Part shown: positions 17,105 to 24,915 of the stretch, piece after piece
Layout: each line of letters starts with the position of its first letter
Position numbering within the stretch: position 1 is the stretch's first letter
Assembly (NCBI RefSeq): GCF_022606355.1
Contig: NZ_JAHHZQ010000005.1
Span: 62,001 to 126,000, forward strand
Direction of reading: 5' to 3'
Origin: Leifsonia shinshuensis
GTDB lineage: Bacteria > Actinomycetota > Actinomycetes > Actinomycetales > Microbacteriaceae
Length of the DNA stretch: 64,000 nucleotides
The notes under the pieces: generated by a model
The model's database searches: none
The model's input: the letters and a program-made list of their open reading frames with translations, nothing else
What the model was told of the DNA's origin: nothing
Program-made: the position numbers and the translations under genes

Positions 17105-17832
17105 CGACCGACCGGGTCGCCGTGGTCAGCGGGGCGGGAGGCGGGATCGGCGAGGCGATCGTCTCAGAGCTCGCGGCGACGGGCTGGGCCGTCGTCGGTC
17201 TCGTGCGGCGGGACCCGGATGCGCGGGTGGACGGCGTCGACTACCGGCTGTGCGATGTGTCCGACACGCAGTCCGTGAACACCGCGTTCGATGAGCTGCG
17301 CGAGGCCTACGGCCGTATCGACGGCCTGGTGACGTCTGCGGCGATCCTCCGGACGGCGCCGCTGCATCGCCTGGACGACGAGCTCTGGGACGACGTGATC
17401 GATGTCAACCTCGGGGGAGTGTTCCGTTGCTGCCGGGCGGTTCTGCCCACCATGATCGAGCAACGACGGGGCAGCATCGTCAACCTGTCGTCGGTGCACG
17501 CCGTCGCGACCGTTCCTGGCACCGGGGCGTACGCGGCGAGCAAAGGTGCGATCGTGTCCCTGTCTCGGCAGATCGCCGTCGAGTACGCCGACGCCGGTAT
17601 CCGCGCGAACTCCGTGGTGATCGGCTCCGTCGACACCAAGATGTCGGAGGAGCACGGCCGGGCGCTGGCCCGCGATTCCGTGAACGTCGATCCACCTGCC
17701 GGTGCGGTCGGGCGGATGGCGGCGCCCGCCGAGATCGCGGGGGCCGTGCGCTTCCTGCTGTCGGACGAGGCCTCATTCGTGACGGGTGCGGCGATCACCG
17801 TCGACGGCGGGCTCACCAGCCGCCTGATGTGA
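17101..17832 (+). CDS. short-chain dehydrogenase/reductase (SDR)
   Basis: A 243-residue classical SDR whose ATG overlaps the preceding stop. SGAGGGIG at residues 10-17 binds the cofactor; Tyr144 and Lys148 in YAASK are catalytic, with NLSSVHA giving the active-site serine. It ends with TVDGGLTSRLM. Its best reading is an oxidoreductase acting on a polyol, sugar or sugar acid within the same operon as the importer and 2-hydroxyacid dehydrogenase. A strong hairpin at 17837 ends the operon. Confidence 0.86.
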   Translation: MTTDRVAVVSGAGGGIGEAIVSELAATGWAVVGLVRRDPDARVDGVDYRLCDVSDTQSVNTAFDELREAYGRIDGLVTSAAILRTAPLHRLDDELWDDVIDVNLGGVFRCCRAVLPTMIEQRRGSIVNLSSVHAVATVPGTGAYAASKGAIVSLSRQIAVEYADAGIRANSVVIGSVDTKMSEEHGRALARDSVNVDPPAGAVGRMAAPAEIAGAVRFLLSDEASFVTGAAITVDGGLTSRLM

Positions 17833-17836
17833 CGTC

Positions 17837-17864
17837 CCGCCCGGGGGTGCGGACCCCCGGGCGG
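17837..17864. terminator. strong bidirectional terminator hairpin
   Basis: CCGCCCGGGGGT at 17837-17848 and ACCCCCGGGCGG at 17853-17864 form a perfect 12-bp stem with a GCGG loop, in the 36-base gap between two converging genes. There is no long U-tract, as is common in high-GC actinobacteria. Confidence 0.7.
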
Positions 17865-17868
17865 TCGC

Positions 17869-18504
17869 TCAGCCGACGCGCTGCCGCCGTCGCGCGGCAT
17901 CGAGGAACGTGGTCGCCTCGATCACGAGGCGAGCGTGATCCCGCTCGGCCAGAGTGACGGGATCGAACATCCGGATGCCCACGCACACGGCGACGGCGCC
18001 GGCTGCGAAGTATTCGGGTGCCGTCTCCGCGGTGACCCCTCCCGAGATCACGAAGGGGATGTGCGGGAGCGGCCCGCGGAGCTCCGTCAGGTAGCGCGCT
18101 CCGCCCGCTGCACCTGCGGGGAACAGCTTCACCGCGTCGGCCCCGAGCTTGTGGGCCCGCTGCACCTCGGTCGGCGTGAGCGCGCCGGGGATGACGGCGA
18201 TGCCCTGTTCGCGCGCGGCACGCACGACGAGCGCGTCGGTGTCGGGGGCCACGACGAACGTCGCGCCCGCCCGGACGGCGGGGGCCACGTCGGATGCGTC
18301 GAGCACCGTTCCGACGCCCACCGGTGTGCCCCGGCCGGTCAGCTCGGCGATGACCTCGGCGGTTCCGGGGACGGTGCGGGTGATCTCCACCGCATCGATG
18401 CCCGCGGCCATCGCCGCTTCGGCCGCTGCGACCGCCTCCCTCGCATCGTGTGTTCGGATCACCAGGATGACCCCGGTCGGTACGGGCGTTCTCGTGTCGG
18501 ACAT
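17869..18504 (-). CDS. KDPG/KHG aldolase-family protein
   Basis: A 211-residue class I aldolase of the KDPG/KHG family. The Schiff-base lysine is Lys126 in ADAVKLFPA, the catalytic glutamate is Glu40 in AVEITRT, and GVGTVLD and SGGVT phosphate-loop segments are present. It would split a 2-keto-3-deoxy sugar acid (phosphate) into pyruvate and an aldehyde. The opening VILVIRTHDA replaces the usual VVR(A/G) and phosphorylated substrates are not assured. It is divergent from the FGGY kinase gene across a shared operator region, so the two are likely coregulated. Confidence 0.86.
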   Translation of the reverse strand: MSDTRTPVPTGVILVIRTHDAREAVAAAEAAMAAGIDAVEITRTVPGTAEVIAELTGRGTPVGVGTVLDASDVAPAVRAGATFVVAPDTDALVVRAAREQGIAVIPGALTPTEVQRAHKLGADAVKLFPAGAAGGARYLTELRGPLPHIPFVISGGVTAETAPEYFAAGAVAVCVGIRMFDPVTLAERDHARLVIEATTFLDAARRRQRVG

Positions 18505-18518
18505 GGCGCCTCCTCGCG

Positions 18519-18539
18519 CAACAATTTATTGTTGACAAT
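18519..18539. promoter_or_regulatory. double inverted-repeat operator between aldolase and kinase genes (site 3)
   Basis: Two overlapping inverted repeats fill the divergent promoter region. CAACAAT (18519-18525) and ATTGTTG (18528-18534) form a perfect 7-bp repeat with a 2-base centre. The perfect 5-bp repeat ATTGT-TG-ACAAT spans 18528-18539. This is the best member of a four-site family in the locus and fits a GntR/FadR-type repressor acting on both genes. Confidence 0.6.
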
Positions 18540-18571
18540 CATAGTAGGGTGAACGAAGAGGAGTGAGACGA

Positions 18572-20008
18572 ATGCGTACCTGGTTGGGCATCGACTTCGG
18601 AACGTCCGGGGTGAAGGCGATCCTCGTCAGCGAGGACGGCGACGTCGTCGAGCGCGGGCATGCCGAGTATCCGTCGTCGGAGGTCGGTGCCGCTCACGAG
18701 CAGCAGGCGGCGGACTACATCCACGCCATCCGAGACGCCATCTCGCACTTCGAGACGGAGCCGGACGGCGTCGGGATCGTCGGGCACACGCCCTCCCTCG
18801 TCCTCGCGGCGGAGGACGCGACAGCGGCCCGGCCCGTCATCACGTGGCGAGACGGCAGGCCGACGGCGGAGGCCGAACGCCTCAGGGGGTCCTTCGGCAG
18901 CTCGCTGGAGGTCTTCGGGGTGGACAACCTCTGGGACGTCAGCCAACTGCCGGCCAAGCTGCTCTGGCTCTCCAGCAACGATCCGCAGGCGCTCGCATCC
19001 ACGGAATGGCTGCTGACGCCGAAGGACTACATCGGCTTCCGGCTGACCGGAGCTGCGGCGACCGATGCCTGGTCCAGCAAGGGGCTGTGGTCGATCGCGG
19101 AGGGCCGTCCGTCGCGCGAGGTGTTCGCCGCCGCGGGAGTCGACGAGGCCCTGCTGGCGCCCGTGCTCGACCCCTGGGAAGTGCTCGGCACGACGACGCC
19201 GGCGGCCGCCGCCGAGTTCGGGCTGCCCAGCGGGTGTCCTGTCGTCGTGGGGTGGAGCGACGCCATGGGCGGCATGCTCGGAATCGGTGCCGCAGCGCTG
19301 CCCAGGGGCTTCGTCCTCGCCGGCACGTCGGACATCGTCGGCCGCTCGTTCGCAGCCGACGAGGCCACGAAAACGGGTGTCTACCGCGTGCCGGCGTCCT
19401 GCAGCCCGATCCCGATCGACTACGGTCCGACGCAGTCGAGCGGAGCGAGCCTGCTCTGGCTGTCCCGGCTCACGGGGAGAACCCCGAGCGAGCTGGTCTC
19501 GGCGGCCGCCGGCGCCGCGGAGACCGATGCGGTGTTCCTGCCCTACCTCCGTGGCGAGCGGGCTCCGCTCTGGGATCCCTCGGTGCGCGCCTCCATCAGC
19601 GACATCGCCGAGTCCGACGGGGTCGCGGAGCTGGCACTGGCCACGATGCGCGGGGTGGGCCTCAGCAACCGGCACGTGCTCGACGCCTGCGGGCACCTGG
19701 GGGCCGGCGAGCCCGTGCACCTCGGCGGCTCCGACGTCGGCAGCCCCGGCTGGAGCCGCGCCCGCTCCGAGGCGCTCGGCGTCGATCTGGTGATCCACCT
19801 CGAGCCGCAGCTCCCTGCGCTGGGGGCGGCGATGCTCGCCCGGAGCGGGGCGACGGGGGAGCCGATCGCCGAATCCTACCGGCGCCTCGGCGCTGACGTG
19901 CGCGTGGTCCGGGCGGAGGCGGCCGCCGACGCCGCGGCCCGCCGTCGCTACTCGGCGTATCGACGCCAGGTCGCGGTCGCGACCGGCGATTTCTCGCTCG
20001 ACTCTTGA
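18572..20008 (+). CDS. FGGY-family carbohydrate kinase
   Basis: A 478-residue sugar kinase. GAAGAGGA precedes ATG 18572; a GTG at 18563 would overlap that ribosome site. The N-terminal ATPase fold starts GIDFGTSGVKA and contains ITWRDGRP and LTPKDYIGFRLTG. The C-terminal half has GWSDAMGGMLGIGA, PYLRGERAPLWD and LGGSDVGSPGW. It belongs near xylulokinase and related pentulose kinases and would phosphorylate a ketose or polyol before cleavage. Whether it feeds the neighbouring aldolase is unproven. It is induced or repressed together with the aldolase through the site at 18519. Confidence 0.87.
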   Translation: MRTWLGIDFGTSGVKAILVSEDGDVVERGHAEYPSSEVGAAHEQQAADYIHAIRDAISHFETEPDGVGIVGHTPSLVLAAEDATAARPVITWRDGRPTAEAERLRGSFGSSLEVFGVDNLWDVSQLPAKLLWLSSNDPQALASTEWLLTPKDYIGFRLTGAAATDAWSSKGLWSIAEGRPSREVFAAAGVDEALLAPVLDPWEVLGTTTPAAAAEFGLPSGCPVVVGWSDAMGGMLGIGAAALPRGFVLAGTSDIVGRSFAADEATKTGVYRVPASCSPIPIDYGPTQSSGASLLWLSRLTGRTPSELVSAAAGAAETDAVFLPYLRGERAPLWDPSVRASISDIAESDGVAELALATMRGVGLSNRHVLDACGHLGAGEPVHLGGSDVGSPGWSRARSEALGVDLVIHLEPQLPALGAAMLARSGATGEPIAESYRRLGADVRVVRAEAAADAAARRRYSAYRRQVAVATGDFSLDS

Positions 20009-20042
20009 CACGGGAAAATCTCGACGATAAACAGTTAACAAT
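20005..20042 (+). promoter_or_regulatory. promoter and operator (site 4) of the GH36-tatBAC unit
   Basis: TTGACA at 20005-20010 and TAAACA at 20028-20033, 17 bases apart, form a strong-looking promoter that starts inside the kinase stop region. ACAGTTAACAAT at 20031-20042 overlaps the -10 box and matches 9 of 12 positions of the ATTGT-N2-ACAAT site. The glycosidase and Tat genes thus appear to have their own regulated promoter. Confidence 0.5.
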
Positions 20043-20076
20043 CAATAGTTGGCCAATCCATGAGATTGAGGCGTCA

Positions 20077-23000
20077 ATGACAAAGTCGTCAGACCCCAGA
20101 GCGAACACTCCGGCGCAACCCGGATTCACCATCAGCCGCCGATCGGTCCTCGGACTCGGCGCGACCCTCGCCGCAGCCGGCGGCCTGCCGATGTGGGGCC
20201 CGCTCGCCGGCGCCCCTGCTGCCGCCGATGCGCCTCCGACCATCCTGTCGATGTCCGATCTGCTGAGCACCCCTCCGTTCTCGTTCACCTACGACGGCGT
20301 CAGCTCGACCGGACTGCTCGCGTCGTGGCCCAAGACGACCTCCACGAGCACCCTCGCCGACGGGCGACAGCGGCACACCGTCACCTGGACGGCGCCAGAC
20401 GGCCTGCAGGTGCAGTGGCTGGGCGACGCGTACCCGGGCTACACGACCCTGGCGTGGACGGTTCACTTCACGAACACGGGCAGCGCGAACTCCAGGCAGC
20501 TCGCCGACGTCCTGGCGATGGACGTGACCGTGTCCGCGCTGCCCAGCACCGACTGGACCGTCCGCACCGCCCGGGGCAGCCACGCGGCGAGCGACGACTT
20601 CACCCCACTCGACCTGGCGCTGCCCGTCGGCTCCTACCGCGTGTTCACCACGAGCGGAGGCCGGCCCACCGACGGCTCGGACCTCGCGCTGCCCGGCAGC
20701 GACTGGCAGTACCTCACCGGCACGGCCGGATCCGGGGCCCCGGGCTACTACAACACCGACCAGCACACCACGACCGCAGCCGGCGCCCGTGCGATGTTCA
20801 CGTTCACGGGCACGTCGGTCTCGTGGATCGGCCCGAAGAACGTCGACTGCGGCATCGCCGCGGTGTACATCGACGGCGTGCAAGCCGCCGTCGTCGACAT
20901 GTACGCGACGACCTGGCTCAAGCAGCAGACGCTCTTCAGCTCCGGCCCCCTCCCCGACGCGATGCACACCATCGAGGTCGTGAACACCGGCCGCAAGAAC
21001 CCGGCGGGCAGCGGCACGCACGTGGCGATCGATGCGTTCTCGTTCCACGCCACCGGCGCGGTCACCGTGGACGACTCCGTCAGCGGCATCAGCTACAGCG
21101 GATCGTGGAACACCAGCCCGGGCGGCGGATCGCCCGGCTACTACGAGGGAACTCAGCACTCCAGCTCGGCCGCCGGTGCGAGCGCGAGCTTCACGTTCGT
21201 CGGCAACTCCGTCAGCTGGATCGCACCGAAGAACGTCGACTGCGGCATCGGCAACGTCTACATCGACGGCGTGCAGGTCGCCAGCGTCGACCTGTACGCG
21301 ACCTCCTGGCTCACGCAGCAGACGGTGTACACGTCGCCGGCGCTGACGCAGGACACGCACACCATCCAGGTCGTCAACTCCGGGACGAAGAACGCAGCGG
21401 GCACGGGGACGTTCGTGCCGATCGACGCGTTCGTCTACACCTCGAGCGGCCCGACGATGGTCGACGACACCTCGTCGTCGATCGCCTACAGCGGGTCGTG
21501 GAACACCAGCCCGGGCGGCGGCTCGCCCGGATACTTCGGCGGCACGCAGCACTCGAGCTCGGCGGCGGGGGACACCGCGACCTTCACGTTCAGCGGCACA
21601 GGCGTGACGTGGATCGGCCCGAAGAACATCGACTGCGGCATCGCCGACGTCTACCTCGACGGCGTCAAGGTCGCGACGGTCGACCTGTACGCGACGAGCT
21701 GGCTCAAGCAGCAGACCCTCTACTCGGCAGGGCCGTTCGCCGACGGCGCGCACACCCTCACGATCGTGAACACGGGCACGAAGAACGCGGCGGGAATCGG
21801 AATCCTCGTTCCGATCGACGCCTTCGAGTATGTCTCGACGGGCGTCGACACGATCTACAACGACACGGACGGTGCGATCAGCTACGGCCCGGGCGCCGCC
21901 AATGCGACGGCCATCGCGAACGGCTGGCCGTTCTGGAACCTGGATCTCGTCGGAGCCGGCCTGGTCTGCGCCCTCGGCTGGCCCGGGCAGTGGGGCGCGG
22001 AGATCAAGCGCACCGATGCGACCACGGTGAGACTCACCGGCGGCATGACCGTCCTCGACGGGCTCGGCAACGGGCAGGAGCTCGCGACGCTCGGACTCAC
22101 GAACCTCTGGCTGGCCGCCGGTGAGAGCATCCGCACCCCGATGGTGGTGACCCAGCCGTGGGATGGAGGCGACGCGAAAGACGCCCTGGCCGGCTGGCGC
22201 CGCTGGATGCTCGGCTACCACGTGCCGCGAGCCGCCTCCGGCACGGGGCCGGCTCAGCCGCTCGCCACCACGCAGGCGAACGACTACTTCCCCGGCCAGA
22301 CCGACACCGCCAACGACGAGCTGACCTGGATGAACGCCTACGGCACTCACGGCGCGACGGCCGGGACGGGCGGCATCCAGGATCACTGGTGGATCGACGC
22401 CGGCTGGTACCAGACGTCGACCGACTGGACCCCCGTCGGAACCTGGTCACCGGACAGCACCCGCTTCGCGAGCGGACTGAAGCCCGTGACCGACCGCGCC
22501 CGCGCGCTGGGAATGGCGGCCATCGTCTGGTTCGAGCCCGAGCGCGTCATGCCGGGAACGGACATCGCGACCAACCACCCGACGTACCTGCTCGGCGCCA
22601 AACCGGGCGACACGCAGTGGGGCGGGCAGGCGTATCTGTTCGACTTTGGCAACCCGGCAGCGCTCTCGTGGGCGAGCAGCTACTTCAGCGGACTGATGAC
22701 GACCCTCGGCGTCGACTTCTACCGCGAGGACTTCAACATCCGCCCACTGCCGTACTGGCAGAACGCCGACCCGACCGGGCGGCTGGGGCTGACGCAGGCG
22801 CACTACGTCGACGGGCACCTGCAGTTCTGGGCGGCCCTGCAGGCCGCTCACCCCGGGATGCTCATCGACAGCTGCGCGAGCGGCGGCCGGCGGCTCGACG
22901 TGCTGACGCTGCAGTACGCGATCAACCTCCTGCGCAGCGACGACGTGCTCGACGCCACGTCCAACCAGTCGCATGTCGCGGCGCTCACGCCGTGGGTCCC

Positions 23001-23463
23001 CATCCACGGCGGCGCCGTGCGGGCGACCGGCTCAGCGGACGACGCCTACAACCTCCGTTCCGGCTTCGGGCCGGTCTATCACGAGGCGCTCGCCGCGACC
23101 GACCCGGCGGCGCCGTGGTCGACGCTGAAGGCGTTCGCCTCCGAGTGGTCCTCCATCAAGCAGCACTACGTCGAGGACTTCTACGCCCTCACACCTCCGA
23201 GCGACTCGGACGACCGCTTCGTCGCCTGGCAGCTCGGCGGCGCGGCGTCCGGTGCCGTGCAGGCCTTCCGGCGGCCGTCCAACGGGGCGGCGCATCAGAC
23301 GGTGCGGCTGCGCGGACTGACCGGGTCGAGCGTCTACCGGCTGGCGGACCTCCGCTCGGGGAGCACCTGGACGCAGTCCGGGAGCTCGCTGATGTCGGAC
23401 GGGCTCACCGTGCAGCTGCCCGCCGCTCCGCTCGCGACGACCATCACCTACGTGACCCCGTGA
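20077..23463 (+). CDS. Tat-secreted GH36-like alpha-glycosidase with three nested repeat modules
   Basis: A 1128-residue protein; GAGG precedes ATG 20077. The Tat signal is SRRSVLGL (residues 20-27) followed by an Ala/Gly-rich core, with a predicted cleavage after GAPAAA. The catalytic part is GH36-like: DHWWIDAGWY, WFEPERVMPG, the nucleophile Asp885 in DFYREDFN, SCASGGRRLD and the acid/base Asp955 in RSDD. Three copies of a 131-residue beta-rich module (about residues 207-590) sit inside the N-terminal beta-sandwich, between GGRPTDG and GWPFWNLD. It should release alpha-galactose or a related alpha-sugar outside the cell. It begins the transcription unit that includes tatBAC. Confidence 0.87.
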   Translation: MTKSSDPRANTPAQPGFTISRRSVLGLGATLAAAGGLPMWGPLAGAPAAADAPPTILSMSDLLSTPPFSFTYDGVSSTGLLASWPKTTSTSTLADGRQRHTVTWTAPDGLQVQWLGDAYPGYTTLAWTVHFTNTGSANSRQLADVLAMDVTVSALPSTDWTVRTARGSHAASDDFTPLDLALPVGSYRVFTTSGGRPTDGSDLALPGSDWQYLTGTAGSGAPGYYNTDQHTTTAAGARAMFTFTGTSVSWIGPKNVDCGIAAVYIDGVQAAVVDMYATTWLKQQTLFSSGPLPDAMHTIEVVNTGRKNPAGSGTHVAIDAFSFHATGAVTVDDSVSGISYSGSWNTSPGGGSPGYYEGTQHSSSAAGASASFTFVGNSVSWIAPKNVDCGIGNVYIDGVQVASVDLYATSWLTQQTVYTSPALTQDTHTIQVVNSGTKNAAGTGTFVPIDAFVYTSSGPTMVDDTSSSIAYSGSWNTSPGGGSPGYFGGTQHSSSAAGDTATFTFSGTGVTWIGPKNIDCGIADVYLDGVKVATVDLYATSWLKQQTLYSAGPFADGAHTLTIVNTGTKNAAGIGILVPIDAFEYVSTGVDTIYNDTDGAISYGPGAANATAIANGWPFWNLDLVGAGLVCALGWPGQWGAEIKRTDATTVRLTGGMTVLDGLGNGQELATLGLTNLWLAAGESIRTPMVVTQPWDGGDAKDALAGWRRWMLGYHVPRAASGTGPAQPLATTQANDYFPGQTDTANDELTWMNAYGTHGATAGTGGIQDHWWIDAGWYQTSTDWTPVGTWSPDSTRFASGLKPVTDRARALGMAAIVWFEPERVMPGTDIATNHPTYLLGAKPGDTQWGGQAYLFDFGNPAALSWASSYFSGLMTTLGVDFYREDFNIRPLPYWQNADPTGRLGLTQAHYVDGHLQFWAALQAAHPGMLIDSCASGGRRLDVLTLQYAINLLRSDDVLDATSNQSHVAALTPWVPIHGGAVRATGSADDAYNLRSGFGPVYHEALAATDPAAPWSTLKAFASEWSSIKQHYVEDFYALTPPSDSDDRFVAWQLGGAASGAVQAFRRPSNGAAHQTVRLRGLTGSSVYRLADLRSGSTWTQSGSSLMSDGLTVQLPAAPLATTITYVTP
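20695..21847 (+). repeat. three tandem 393-bp (131-residue) coding repeats inside the GH36-like gene
   Basis: The conserved core encoding W-I-(G/A)-P-K-N-(V/I)-DCGI recurs at 20824, 21217 and 21610, exactly 393 bases apart each time. Each unit runs from a VDD...YSGSW start through DLYATSWL and ends in IDAF. The copies are diverged at synonymous sites, so the triplication is old. The first unit has a shortened front. The fold is probably a carbohydrate-binding beta-sandwich, by analogy with modules attached to other secreted glycosidases. Confidence 0.85.
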
Positions 23464-23506
23464 CCCCACCGGGACGAAACGGGTTCCACTCGGAAAGGGG
23501 AACGGC

Positions 23507-23797
23507 TTGCTCGGTCTCACCATGGACAAGCTCGTCATCATCGCTGTCATCGCGGTGTTCCTCCTCGGGCCCAAGCGGCTCCCGGTCGCGGCGCACTGGC
23601 TCGGCCAGGCCGTCCGCTCGATGCGGAGGTTCGCCGACACCGCCAAGGAGCGCGCCCGTGAAGAGCTCGGCGACTCCGTCGACGAGATCGAGTGGACCAA
23701 GCTCGACCCCCGGCAGTACGACCCGCGGCGCATCATCCGCGAGGCGTTGAGCGATCCGCCGGCGGGGAGCGATCCCCGTCGCGAGCTCGAGAACTAG
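23507..23797 (+). CDS. tatB: Sec-independent translocase component TatB
   Basis: A 96-residue protein. The TTG at 23507 follows GGAAAGGGG and gives the family-typical start MLGLTMDKLVIIAVIAVFLL with the short membrane helix, then the GPKRLP hinge and an amphipathic helix. TatB normally sits with TatC in the receptor for twin-arginine signal peptides. The gene starts 43 bases after the GH36-like gene, with no terminator between them, so cotranscription is likely. Confidence 0.85.
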   Translation: MLGLTMDKLVIIAVIAVFLLGPKRLPVAAHWLGQAVRSMRRFADTAKERAREELGDSVDEIEWTKLDPRQYDPRRIIREALSDPPAGSDPRRELEN

Positions 23798-23839
23798 CCA
23801 CTGCACGACCACATCACCACACAGAAAACGGAGACTCTC

Positions 23840-24034
23840 ATGTTCGCTGGACTCACCGGATGGCACCTGCTGATCATCCTCGCCGTGATCCTGCTCCTCT
23901 TCGGAGCGGCCAAGCTCCCCGCTCTCGCCAAGAGCGTCGGGCAGTCGATGCGCATCTTCAAGGGCGAGGTCAACGAGATGAAGAAGGACGGCCCCGACGG
24001 TGATGCCGTCGCAGACGTCCCCACTCAGCCGTAG
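23840..24034 (+). CDS. tatA: Sec-independent translocase pore component TatA
   Basis: A 64-residue protein with a short N-terminal membrane helix (about residues 6-22), the FGAAKLP hinge with the conserved phenylalanine-glycine pair, an amphipathic helix and a short acidic tail (about residues 44-64). TatA oligomers form the protein-conducting element of the Tat system. It lies 42 bases after tatB and 4 bases ahead of tatC. Confidence 0.88.
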   Translation: MFAGLTGWHLLIILAVILLLFGAAKLPALAKSVGQSMRIFKGEVNEMKKDGPDGDAVADVPTQP

Positions 24035-24038
24035 TCGC

Positions 24039-24848
24039 ATGGCCTCCACGAAGCGAGGCACGAACCGCGAAGGCCGCATGACGCTGTCCGAGCACTTCGT
24101 CGAGCTTCGCAAGCGGCTCTTCCGGTGCGCCCTCGCGGTCGTCGTCGGAGCCGTCATCGGCTGGCTCCTGGCCGGCCCGGTCATGGACGTCGTGCGCGGG
24201 CCGATCACCGCGATCGCGAAGGAGCAGGGCCGGGAGGCGATGCTGAACTACGACAGCGTCACCGGCGCGTTCGACCTCCGGATGCAGGTGGCGATCACCG
24301 TCGGCATCGTCATCTCGAGCCCGGTCTGGCTCTGGCAGATCTGGGCGTTCTTCGTTCCCGCGCTCAAACGCACGGAGCTCAGGTACGCCCTCGGGTTCTT
24401 CTTCACCGCGGTTCCTCTGTTCATCGCGGGAGGAACGGTCGGCTGGCTGCTCGTCCCCCACATCGTGAGCCTCCTGACCGGCTTCGCTTCGCAACAGGAC
24501 TCGGCCATCATCGCGGCCAAGACCTACTTCGACTTCATCATGAAGCTGGTGATCGCCGTGGGGGTCGCCTTCGTGCTGCCGGTGTTCCTCGTGCTGCTGA
24601 ACTTCGTCGGTGTGCTGAGCGCGAGGGCGATCATCGCGTCGTGGCGCTGGGCGCTCATCCTGATCGCCCTCTTCACGGCGATCGCGACGCCGTCCGCCGA
24701 TGTGCTCTCGATGTTCCTCCTGGCGATCCCGATAGCGGGGCTCTACTTCGCCGCGTACGGGGTCGCCGTGATCCATGACCGTCGGGCGGTCAGAGCGGCC
24801 GATCGCCTCGAAGCGGAGATCGCGACCCTCGGCCGCCTCGAGGGGTGA
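24039..24848 (+). CDS. tatC: Sec-independent translocase receptor TatC
   Basis: A 269-residue protein with six predicted membrane segments. The N-terminal LSEHFVELRKRL signature, the LWQIWAFFVPALK loop with Glu113, and the TPSADVLSMF segment identify TatC. It recognises twin-arginine signals with TatB. At residues 178-181 the sequence is FVLP where many TatC proteins have F-E-x-P; the membrane glutamate of that motif is thus missing. An ATG at 24000 inside tatA is an alternative start, but ATG 24039 just after the tatA stop keeps normal length. Confidence 0.88.
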   Translation: MASTKRGTNREGRMTLSEHFVELRKRLFRCALAVVVGAVIGWLLAGPVMDVVRGPITAIAKEQGREAMLNYDSVTGAFDLRMQVAITVGIVISSPVWLWQIWAFFVPALKRTELRYALGFFFTAVPLFIAGGTVGWLLVPHIVSLLTGFASQQDSAIIAAKTYFDFIMKLVIAVGVAFVLPVFLVLLNFVGVLSARAIIASWRWALILIALFTAIATPSADVLSMFLLAIPIAGLYFAAYGVAVIHDRRAVRAADRLEAEIATLGRLEG

Positions 24849-24852
24849 CGAC

Positions 24853-24872
24853 CCGCCGCGGGAAGGCGGCGG
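24853..24872. terminator. possible terminator after tatC
   Basis: CCGCCGC at 24853-24859 pairs with GCGGCGG at 24866-24872 around a 6-base loop. It lies just past the tatC stop and ahead of the converging hydrolase gene. The stem is short and no U-tract follows. Confidence 0.4.
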
Positions 24873-24915
24873 AACGGGGAACCTGCCGTCGTGCCACGAC
24901 GCGCCGCACTCCGAC

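Noticed and set aside
9104-18504. Sulfoquinovose (sulfo-Entner-Doudoroff) pathway from the SDR, lactonase, aldolase and Ldh2-type genes
   Set aside because: There is no GH31 sulfoquinovosidase, no dehydratase and no sulfolactaldehyde dehydrogenase in the window, and two separate regulons split the genes.
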